IMG/VR virus record: IMGVR_UViG_3300032322_001969
Coordinates: 1-20,759 of that record
Source of the DNA: a virus
Strand: one strand, 5' to 3'
Length of the DNA stretch: 20,759 bases
Positions 14,239-19,908 of the stretch are shown here, piece after piece; position 1 is the first letter of the stretch, and the number at the start of each line of letters is the position of its first letter. A model generated the notes under the pieces. The model ran no database searches, had not been told where the DNA came from, and saw only the letters and a list, made by a program, of their open reading frames with translations. A program made the position numbers and the translations under genes.

Positions 14239-14460
14239 CTATGGTTTGTACTGTTTCTCCAATTTCTCAACAACTTCCTTGAGTGGCGTATTTTCCGGGT
14301 CTTCTAGGTCATAGCCTAGACTGGCAAGATTCGTTTTAGCGATGTTAAATGCTTCCTGTTTGTAAGTCGATAGAATCCTCTCAACTTCTGAATGAAACCA
14401 GTCAGCAATAACATCCTCGTCACTGAATCCTGATGATTCAAGCTTGTCTTTAGTGTCCAT
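14239..14460 (-). CDS. Small acidic helical protein, 73 aa
   Basis: The protein (MDTKDKLESSGFSDEDVIAD to EVVEKLEKQYKP) is acidic and helical, with no recognised domain. GGAG lies 7 bases before the ATG, in a leader carrying the conserved hairpin at 14494-14516. It is the fourth of five small cassette-like genes between the control region and the terminator at 12.5 kb, which by position are the first left-arm genes transcribed. Such early phage proteins often bind and redirect host enzymes, but there is no direct evidence for a target here. Confidence 0.65.
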   Translation of the reverse strand: MDTKDKLESSGFSDEDVIADWFHSEVERILSTYKQEAFNIAKTNLASLGYDLEDPENTPLKEVVEKLEKQYKP

Positions 14461-14493
14461 TGTGTTTTCTCCAATGATGAGGGTGATTGGGTG

Positions 14494-14516
14494 TGCCAGT
14501 TAGTAACTTCCTGGCA
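14494..14516 (-). other. Conserved intergenic hairpin, copy C
   Basis: TGCCAG (14494-14499) pairs with CTGGCA (14511-14516) around TTAGTAACTTC. It sits 18 bases past the stop at 14534 and about 35 bases before the next start, with GTGTG to its left in plus-strand order, as at 14891. Confidence 0.8.
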
Positions 14517-14533
14517 TGACAGACTAGAAGGTA

Positions 14534-14851
14534 TCAGAAAGCTTGACAAACGAAGTGAAACTTGTATGTCTCGGGGAAATACGCTTGCAGAATCTTCAAG
14601 GTTCCCTCAGCTTCAGCACGGGAACTGAAAATAACCTCTTCACCGCCAAAGTGAGACAGGATGTGTGAGTTAGCAGCAGAACATAGACAGTAGCCTTCCA
14701 TAGGCTCGTCGTCTTGCTCGATAATGGCAGGCTCAACGGTAGTCGATGGGTCATCAGCGAATCTATGGAAAGCGTAGCGATACGCTTCTTTCTCAGAATC
14801 AAACGACCGGAAATCACTGTCGGACAGGACTTCGTAAGCGATTGTAGACAT
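14534..14851 (-). CDS. Small protein of unknown function, 105 aa
   Basis: The protein begins MSTIAYEVLSDSDFRSFDSE and appears to be a compact alpha/beta domain (SRAEAEGTLKILQAYFPETY, then KFHFVCQAF at the end). The segment DSEKEAYRYAFHRFADDPST and the later FSSRAEAEGTLKILQ both read like a helix after a strand, possibly an internal repeat. No family is recognised. Its start region, GGAGAACACGCATCATGTCTAC, is closely related to those of the 119-aa and 181-aa genes upstream. The conserved hairpin precedes it at 14891. Confidence 0.7.
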   Translation of the reverse strand: MSTIAYEVLSDSDFRSFDSEKEAYRYAFHRFADDPSTTVEPAIIEQDDEPMEGYCLCSAANSHILSHFGGEEVIFSSRAEAEGTLKILQAYFPETYKFHFVCQAF

Positions 14852-14890
14852 GATGCGTGTTCTCCAATAGAAATGATGAGAAGGTGGGTG

Positions 14891-14913
14891 TGCCAGTTAG
14901 TAACTTCCTGGCA
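14891..14913 (-). other. Conserved intergenic hairpin, copy D
   Basis: TGCCAG (14891-14896) and CTGGCA (14908-14913) enclose TTAGTAACTTC. The whole 23-base unit is identical to copy C, and flanking sequence (GTG on the left, GACTAG on the right) is also shared. It begins 7 bases past the stop at 14920. Confidence 0.8.
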
Positions 14914-14919
14914 GTGAGA

Positions 14920-15279
14920 CTAGAGAGTGATTACAGGACGGTCATGCTGTCCTTTGTAGACACAAGCTCCATTACCCATCAGGTGAATGGCAAGACCATT
15001 CACTTTGACGGCTCGAACCCGCCATTCCCATCCTTCACCCCAATCATCAAAGTGGTACGTCTTGCCGTCAATGATAGCCTTCTGAATCTCCTCCCTCAGT
15101 GGCAGAAGTTCCTCATACTCATCTTTCACTGACGCAATGATGTCAAAGATAATATACCATCGGGGATGCCATGAGATTGAACGAGAAAAGTGTGAAGCAC
15201 GGTTGTCTGAATACAAAAAGGGTAGTGCATCCAGTTCTTCAATCATTGCTAACGCTGTCTCTTTCGTCATAGTAGACAT
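14920..15279 (-). CDS. Small protein of unknown function, 119 aa
   Basis: The protein begins MSTMTKETALAMIEELDALP, has an aromatic-rich centre (ISWHPRWYIIFDIIASVKDE), a helical LLPLREEIQKAIIDGK and a beta-rich end (GEGWEWRVRAVKVNGLAIHL). No family is recognised. The start region GAGGACTACATCATG is nearly identical to that of the second pentapeptide gene 7.5 kb away. The base composition is more GC-rich than the replication genes, and the whole 12.6-15.9 kb block shares this, which could mean a separate origin. Likely an early-expressed accessory protein. Confidence 0.7.
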   Translation of the reverse strand: MSTMTKETALAMIEELDALPFLYSDNRASHFSRSISWHPRWYIIFDIIASVKDEYEELLPLREEIQKAIIDGKTYHFDDWGEGWEWRVRAVKVNGLAIHLMGNGACVYKGQHDRPVITL

Positions 15280-15325
15280 GATGTAGTCCTCTCCTAGTAG
15301 TAGTAGGTTGTAGGGTGTGCTGGTT

Positions 15326-15362
15326 AGTACCCTCTGATAGTAACACCTTAGCAGAGGGTACT
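15326..15362 (-). other. Intergenic hairpin, variant with long stem
   Basis: AGTACCCTCTG (15326-15336) pairs perfectly with CAGAGGGTACT (15352-15362) over 11 bp with a 15-base loop. Its left arm overlaps GCTGGTTAGTAC, the hallmark of the shorter hairpin family, so the same site has a rebuilt, stronger stem. It lies between the stop at 15373 and the start at 15279. No U-tract follows on the minus strand. Confidence 0.75.
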
Positions 15363-15372
15363 GTCAAGCAGG

Positions 15373-15918
15373 TTAGCCAATCAGCTCAAGCCAGAACGAC
15401 TTCTTACGCTTGTCTCCTTTGGGCAGAGGCAAGTGGAGGGTGATTGCCAGTTCCCTGAGTTCCTTGACAGACAAGACTTTCGTTTCACCCTGGCGGTGAA
15501 TCCAGAGCAGGGTTTCCGATTGGGTCATGGTGTCCTCATAGTGAATGGGTTCAGGTGTTCCGTATTCCTCCTCGAGGGATTCTTCCCAGGTAAGGTCTTC
15601 CGGGGCAAACTCTTCAATCGTAGCAGTAAAAGGCACTTGACCAGATGCCAGACAACAGGCTTTCTCAATGAAGTAGTCCAGCATTTCAGTCGCAGGTGAG
15701 ACAGTGGTCGTAACACTCGCGGTGATTTCTTCATGGGCAGGCGACAGCAACAACATAGGTTCATGACCGGGTAACAACCGTTGTGTAGGGCTAGTAGCAT
15801 CCATCAGTGCAGCGTACATAGTCTGAAAGAAGATGGTGAACAGGATTCCCAGAAGGGCATGGAAGCTCGCGGTGAGCATTCCGTCAAGAATGAGGTTAAC
15901 GATGGTGAGCGTAGACAT
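15373..15918 (-). CDS. Membrane-anchored protein with SAP/HeH-like C-terminus, 181 aa
   Basis: Residues about 14-39 (LTASFHALLGILFTIFFQTM) form one predicted transmembrane helix. A proline- and acid-rich linker follows. The last 35 residues (VLSVKELRELAITLHLPLPK, ending KSFWLELIG) resemble the helix-extension-helix of SAP/HeH or Rho-N domains, which often bind nucleic acid or tether proteins. This might link phage DNA or a host factor to the membrane, but that is inference from a weak match. It is the first gene of the left arm, next to the control region, with GAGGAC and the MST start shared with its neighbours. Confidence 0.55.
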   Translation of the reverse strand: MSTLTIVNLILDGMLTASFHALLGILFTIFFQTMYAALMDATSPTQRLLPGHEPMLLLSPAHEEITASVTTTVSPATEMLDYFIEKACCLASGQVPFTATIEEFAPEDLTWEESLEEEYGTPEPIHYEDTMTQSETLLWIHRQGETKVLSVKELRELAITLHLPLPKGDKRKKSFWLELIG

Positions 15919-16279
15919 GATGTGTGTGTCCTCTATATGTGTACGTGGTGTGTGTGTGTCGTGGGGTGTGCCCCCGTTCGACTGAGAAGACTGTAGCGTA
16001 GCGGGAGGGAGAAAATCTGATTTTGTAATAATTCGTTACAATTGAGGGATGGTTGTCAGAACGGACTAAAAACACCTATTTTTTGTACCTATTTTACCTG
16101 TTTTATGGGGTTTCAAGGGTTCACTCTCATTTTTTCCGGGTGTGCGAGGGGTTTCGAGGGAGGTACGGGGGAATAACAGGTGTAGGTATATTATGACTTA
16201 GACACTCAGAAATTTTGCATAAAAATTTTAGTACCACAGCTAAGGGGAAACCAGATAACAGTAATAGGAGTTTTCGTAC
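15919..16279. other. Leader of the left arm, low-complexity sequence
   Basis: No protein gene is supported. The part next to the gene is GT-rich, with a (GT)6 run near 15948. Further out are TTGTAA-n7-TTACAA (16023-16041), two copies of ACCTATTTT, and two of GGGGTTTC(A/G)AGGG (16107-16119, 16148-16160). The leftward promoter for the 15918 gene should be here, but I cannot pick a convincing -35/-10 pair. Confidence 0.5.
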
Positions 16280-16467
16280 ACCCCCCTATATAGTAAGGAA
16301 TATATATAACATGTAATAAACTTGTAATTACAAGTGTTAACAAGTAATAAAAAAAAAAGAATTCCATGTAATAACAAGTAATTATTAAACAAGTAATTAC
16401 AAGTAAATACAAGTAATAAATACAAGTAATTACAAGTATATATATATATATATATATATAGGGGGGT
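16280..16467. repeat. Iteron-like array bounded by 13-bp inverted repeats
   Basis: ACCCCCCTATATA (16280-16292) and TATATAGGGGGGT (16455-16467) are exact inverted repeats enclosing a very AT-rich block. Inside are eight ACAAGT copies, mostly ACAAGTAAT (starting 16330, 16340, 16374, 16389, 16399, 16409, 16422, 16432), several exactly 10 bp apart. There is also a 14-bp palindrome CTTGTAATTACAAG (16321-16334), an A-run (16350-16358) and a (TA)12 tract (16437-16460). Direct repeats with one-turn spacing next to easily melted DNA are typical of replication origins or cooperative protein-binding arrays. Confidence 0.7.
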
Positions 16468-16495
16468 CTTTGGAAACTTTTTTATTTGGGATAGG

Positions 16496-16518
16496 GATAG
16501 TGTATATATTACACTATC
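16496..16518. promoter_or_regulatory. Palindrome GATAGTGTA-n5-TACACTATC
   Basis: Two perfect 9-base arms surround TATAT. The arrangement looks like an operator for a dimeric DNA-binding protein in the divergent region. It has no U-tract and no nearby upstream gene, so a terminator is unlikely. Confidence 0.55.
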
Positions 16519-16570
16519 TATTTCAGGACTTTTTAGGGTAGTTTTTATATGTTTTGAGATAAACACTATA

Positions 16571-16616
16571 GGTACTCAAGATGGTATACCTTAAGTAGTA
16601 ATATACCATAAGTACC
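16571..16616. promoter_or_regulatory. Two-step interrupted palindrome
   Basis: GGTACT (16571-16576) pairs with AGTACC (16611-16616), and inside it ATGGTATA (16581-16588) pairs with TATACCAT (16602-16609). The inner left arm extends into GGTATACC, itself a palindrome. TACTCAAGA (16573-16581) is also inverted at 16640-16648. This dyad lies about 80 bases before the first rightward gene and probably regulates it or forms a leader structure. Confidence 0.55.
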
Positions 16617-16695
16617 CCTAAATATCCCTATATATATAGTCTTGAGTAGTGTTAAGCTAATAATAGAGAGTACACGAACCATTTGGTAACACTCT

Positions 16696-16908
16696 ATGTC
16701 TGAAGCTACAGACCTGTATAACAAATATTTAAGACGTAATGAAAACCCAAAGATTCCACATGATAAAGCTCGAAAGAGGCTTTACATAGCTGCGTTAGAA
16801 CGGAGTGATAAAATTGGTATTCAAAAAGTGACATCTAACGAAGAGAAGAGAGTAGAGGTACTGACTGAGTTAGTGGTAGCGAAGGCTAAGAAATCCAGGT
16901 TCACTTGA
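16696..16908 (+). CDS. First gene of the right arm, basic helical protein, 70 aa
   Basis: The protein (MSEATDLYNKYLRRNENPKI to LVVAKAKKSRFT) is basic and largely helical, with a central NEEKRVEVLTELVVAKAKK helix. No domain is recognised. The ATG has no clear Shine-Dalgarno sequence, although GGTAAC lies 9 bases upstream. As the first gene reading into the virion module it might be a regulator, a scaffolding-related protein or a DNA-packaging accessory. It is followed by a tandem-repeat array with possible promoter function. Confidence 0.65.
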   Translation: MSEATDLYNKYLRRNENPKIPHDKARKRLYIAALERSDKIGIQKVTSNEEKRVEVLTELVVAKAKKSRFT

Positions 16909-16923
16909 AGTCATCTAAACTGT

Positions 16924-16967
16924 CTGTAAACTATCTGTAAACTATCTGTAAACTATCTGTAAACTAT
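16924..16967 (+). repeat. Four tandem 11-bp repeats
   Basis: CTGTAAACTAT is repeated four times without variation, preceded by a decayed unit (CTAAACTGT). Period 11 is close to one DNA turn. Each unit contains TAAACT, a reasonable -10-like hexamer, and TTGAAG at 16905-16910 lies 16 bases before the first. It lies between the 70-aa gene and the coiled-coil gene. Confidence 0.85.
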
Positions 16968-16987
16968 GTAGTCTTGAGGTGAGTGTT

Positions 16988-17419
16988 ATGGGAGGAAAAG
17001 GTGGGGGCGGTAACTCTGATTCTGGTGGGATGTCTAAAGAAGAGTTACAGATGCAAAGAGAACAGTTTGAGCGAAGAATGACTCTAATGGAAGCTCAAAC
17101 GAGTAATCAAAATGCTCTGTTATCTCAACAGTTCGCTACTACACGGACTCTTCAAGAAGAACAGGCGAGATTAGCAGCGTTAGCTTCTTCAGAACAAGAC
17201 CAAGCTGCTAGAGATAGTAAGTTAAGACAGGAACAACAAGCTGCTGAAGCTAGAGTCGGTACTGGTGAACAACTGAGAGGTCAGCAGTTACTAAGTAGGA
17301 TGCAACAAAGAGGAAATCAGCAAGCTGTGTTAGAAGCTAATAAAGCTTCAGGACAACAGACTGAATCAAGAGAAGGTTTACTGTCCACGTTAATGAAACG
17401 TTATAGAGGACTCACGTAA
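16988..17419 (+). CDS. Gly-rich, Gln-rich coiled-coil protein, 143 aa
   Basis: I chose ATG 16988 over GTG 16979 because GAGGTGAG sits at the right distance from the ATG. The N-terminus is MGGKGGGGNSDSGG, followed by a long charged helix (EELQMQREQFERRMTLMEAQ) and a Q/A/E-rich region (AALASSEQDQAARDSKLRQE) likely to be coiled coil. The end is basic (LLSTLMKRYRGLT). Similar Gly-rich then helical small proteins occur in podovirus head modules, so a minor virion or head-assembly protein is likely, but no family is named. Its stop is directly followed by the next ATG. Confidence 0.7.
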   Translation: MGGKGGGGNSDSGGMSKEELQMQREQFERRMTLMEAQTSNQNALLSQQFATTRTLQEEQARLAALASSEQDQAARDSKLRQEQQAAEARVGTGEQLRGQQLLSRMQQRGNQQAVLEANKASGQQTESREGLLSTLMKRYRGLT

Positions 17420-17935
17420 ATGGCTATCGGAAATCCGTCTTTATGGGATGAGTTTCAAGTTGTTGCAGCTAATGCCGCTGGTACTGGACAGATTGAACAC
17501 GTTCAGTTTGTAGGTCACACCAGTAATGCTACTGCAAAAGAAATCTTTCTGGGTGTAGTGTCTAACAACCTCACTCAAAGACTGCAACTTCCTAATAACT
17601 CCATCTCTCTAGTAGAGTTCAAAGCATTGGGTATTATTGATACGAACACTGGTGATATTGCTCATCACGTCTCCCGTGGTGCTTTCTCTGTTCGTAGGTC
17701 TGGTACTACTTCTTTTGTTGTTTCTGGTACTGATGCAGGCTGGGTAGCATCTAGTGGAAACCCTGCGATTCAGGCTATCAAAGGTACTGCTGGGCACGTA
17801 GCGTTTGCTGTGAATGATACAAATGATTACGTGACTTGTACTGTTACAGGTGTTGCTGCTACTGAGATTTCCTGGCTCGTAGTCTGTGATATTCTGTGTA
17901 TGCAGTATCCGAACGTTCACAAAATCAGTTCTTAA
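17420..17935 (+). CDS. Putative virion structural protein, beta-rich, 171 aa
   Basis: The protein is rich in Gly, Ser, Thr, Val and Asn with alternating hydrophobic residues (HVQFVGHTSNATAKEIFLGV, RSGTTSFVVSGTDAGWVAS, DYVTCTVTGVAATEISWLV), typical of a beta-sandwich capsid or decoration domain. No specific family is recognised; a head decoration protein or small fibre domain are plausible. The ATG follows the preceding stop with no gap (TAAATG), suggesting coupled translation. No signal peptide. Confidence 0.65.
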   Translation: MAIGNPSLWDEFQVVAANAAGTGQIEHVQFVGHTSNATAKEIFLGVVSNNLTQRLQLPNNSISLVEFKALGIIDTNTGDIAHHVSRGAFSVRRSGTTSFVVSGTDAGWVASSGNPAIQAIKGTAGHVAFAVNDTNDYVTCTVTGVAATEISWLVVCDILCMQYPNVHKISS

Positions 17936-17939
17936 CACT

Positions 17940-18173
17940 ATGAAACTTGATTCGCGTGATTCAATCGTTCAAGAATTTGATTCAGCACTTACAGTTGAAC
18001 TAGGTGTTGTTAACCGAGTTATAGCATCTTCTAAACTCCTAGCTTTAGAGATTTACGATTCACTACCTGACACTCCAATTCGGACACAGTTAATCAAAGC
18101 TGTGAACAGTGTTCGTCAAGACTACATTGCTGCTCTTCAATTAGCAACATTGATGTCTAAAATGGAACCTTAA
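17940..18173 (+). CDS. Small helical protein in the small-terminase position, 77 aa
   Basis: ATG 17940 starts 4 bases after the preceding stop; an upstream ATG at 17886 lies inside the structural gene. The product (MKLDSRDSIVQEFDSALTVE to LATLMSKMEP) is almost wholly helical and sits just before the large terminase. T7 gp18, the small terminase (DNA maturase A), is a helical protein of about 89 residues in the same relative place, so this is a candidate functional counterpart. There is no sequence motif to prove it. A terminator-like hairpin follows the gene. Confidence 0.55.
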   Translation: MKLDSRDSIVQEFDSALTVELGVVNRVIASSKLLALEIYDSLPDTPIRTQLIKAVNSVRQDYIAALQLATLMSKMEP

Positions 18174-18206
18174 TGCTAATAAAAGTCTTGTTACAACACC
18201 ACGCTA

Positions 18207-18238
18207 AGCGTAGAAAAGTCCCTCTACGCTTTTTATTA
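18207..18238 (+). terminator. Terminator-like hairpin abutting the terminase start
   Basis: AGCGTAGA (18207-18214) pairs with TCTACGCT (18223-18230) and is followed by TTTTATTAT. ACGCT at 18201-18205 offers an alternative partner for the AGCGT arm, so two mutually exclusive structures are possible. The U-rich tract runs almost to the ATG at 18240. Confidence 0.75.
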
Positions 18239-18239
18239 T

Positions 18240-19907
18240 ATGAGTGATGAGAACTATAGACTAAGAGTTAGAGCTTTACATGACCCTAGAGTGTTGTGTA
18301 ACTTACTACGTTTTCATGGTGGTTGGAAAAATTTCTCAAAAACTATACATAATGAACTTATAGCCCATCTTGCTAGACCACAGTTAGTAGACCCTTCTGA
18401 GTCTAGTTTGTATCGTAAGCGTGTTAATTTACTACCTAGAGGTCATCTTAAATCAACAGTTTCCGTTCTAATTATTCTATGGAGACTCTATAGAAACCCT
18501 AATCTTAGAATTTTAATCGGATGTGATGATAAAGAACTAGCAAAATCATTTCTTCGGGAAGTTAAATTCTATTTAGAGTCTACAGAACTTCAAGAGAAAG
18601 TGTGGCATAACAGACCACATATACCAGGTGTTCTTGTTCCAGTTATTGATGCTGCTGGTAAACGTGAAAGAATCGGTAATAGAGACTTATACGTTGAGCA
18701 GTTAGCTGAAAAAGTAGTCTGGTCATCTGAAATGATTTATCTAGTTAGACAACACTGGATGAAAGAACCGTCTATTGGTACTATCAGTGTTGACCAATCC
18801 GGTACTGGAGACCACTTTGACTTGTTGGTGTTAGATGATATTGTTAACTTCTATAATTCTGATACTCCTAAAAAAGCAGAAAAGATATTCACATGGGCTG
18901 CGGATATGACATCCGTACTAGACCCTGCAAAGTGGATGGATATAGGGTCATATAAAGACCCTGAGACTGGTGAGAATGTTAAATTTGGTGAGTATGTTGG
19001 AGGTGAACAGATTCTTAATGGGACGCTGTACTACAAGTGGGACTACTGGCACCATGTGATGAAAACACAAGCCACTAGAAAATTTGTTATCCTTAAGAAG
19101 AACATTTATATAAATGGAGTAGATAGCTCTAACGGATACATATATCCTGAAAAGTTTAACCCAGACTACGAATCTGAAGTTAGAGAAGACTGTATTACTT
19201 TCCGTAGATTCTCTTGTCAGTATTTACTCAAAGTAATCGATAGTAGCACTCAAGTTCTTGTACAAGACGACATTCAAATATATAATCCAGAAACTATTGA
19301 AGTTACTTCACATACAGGAGTGTTCGTAACACTCTACAGGGACATTAAGAAGCAGATAAGACCTATTTTAACTATAGATATAGCTATTTCTCAATTAGAG
19401 AAAGCTGACTCATCAGCAATAACCGTAGGTGGTGTTGATGATGAAGATAATTTAGTAGTGTTAGACGCTTTCAAAGGTAAAGTTCTACCAGATACATTTT
19501 TACAAGAGGTATTTAAGAGAATTGAAGAGTTTAATATCACTAAGTTAATAGTTGAAGGAGGTGTTGGGTACCAGGATTCCTTAATATACGCTATTAGAGC
19601 TGAAGCAACTAGACAGCAAAAATTGATTCTTATTGACAGATACGTTCCAAGAGGTGATAAGAAGACTAACATTGAGTTAGTTCTACAACCTGTTATGGTT
19701 CATAAAAAGTTATGGATGCCACAAAAGTTATTAAGTAAGTATGAATCAGAATTTGAATTTTTTCCACAAGAAGGTGGAGAAGATGACTTACTAGACACTC
19801 TTAAACTATTAAGGATGTACTCTAAGAAACTGGTGGTAAACAAGTCAGCAAATTCTCAAGGTACTCGTCATTTAACAGTGAATACTAGATATGGAGGGTG
19901 TCGATAA
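18240..19907 (+). CDS. Terminase large subunit (T7 gp19-like)
   Basis: The protein, 555 residues, has Walker A LLPRGHLKST at 64-73, which is the T7-type form (PRGHxKS), and Walker B DLLVLDDI at 194-201. The C-terminal RNase-H-like nuclease has the expected acidic positions: D380 in ILTIDIAIS, E439 in LIVEGG and D516 in GEDDLLDTL. It would cut concatemers and drive DNA into proheads through the portal encoded next. The start lacks a Shine-Dalgarno sequence and follows a terminator-like hairpin, so expression may rely on read-through or structure change. The stop is one base before the portal ATG. All catalytic residues appear intact. Confidence 0.93.
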   Translation: MSDENYRLRVRALHDPRVLCNLLRFHGGWKNFSKTIHNELIAHLARPQLVDPSESSLYRKRVNLLPRGHLKSTVSVLIILWRLYRNPNLRILIGCDDKELAKSFLREVKFYLESTELQEKVWHNRPHIPGVLVPVIDAAGKRERIGNRDLYVEQLAEKVVWSSEMIYLVRQHWMKEPSIGTISVDQSGTGDHFDLLVLDDIVNFYNSDTPKKAEKIFTWAADMTSVLDPAKWMDIGSYKDPETGENVKFGEYVGGEQILNGTLYYKWDYWHHVMKTQATRKFVILKKNIYINGVDSSNGYIYPEKFNPDYESEVREDCITFRRFSCQYLLKVIDSSTQVLVQDDIQIYNPETIEVTSHTGVFVTLYRDIKKQIRPILTIDIAISQLEKADSSAITVGGVDDEDNLVVLDAFKGKVLPDTFLQEVFKRIEEFNITKLIVEGGVGYQDSLIYAIRAEATRQQKLILIDRYVPRGDKKTNIELVLQPVMVHKKLWMPQKLLSKYESEFEFFPQEGGEDDLLDTLKLLRMYSKKLVVNKSANSQGTRHLTVNTRYGGCR

Positions 19908-19908
19908 T

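Noticed and set aside
14499-14507. TACTAAC-like sequence in the hairpin loops (minus strand), resembling a yeast intron branch point
   Set aside because: No intron boundaries are present and genes on each side are intact; the match is coincidental.
12336-16130. 13-bp sequence ATGAGAGTGAACC at 12336 with its inverse at 16118
   Set aside because: Matches of this length between two places are expected by chance in 20 kb, and the orientation relative to the downstream genes differs.
16240-16566. Open minus-strand frame of about 108 codons
   Set aside because: It runs through the TA and ACAAGTAAT repeats, encodes a low-complexity Tyr/Ile/Leu-rich product with a YIYIYIY tract, and has no ribosome binding site. 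It is a product of AT-rich repeat DNA.
16924-16967. Possible CRISPR-like repeat array
   Set aside because: Units are 11 bp and directly contiguous with no spacers.
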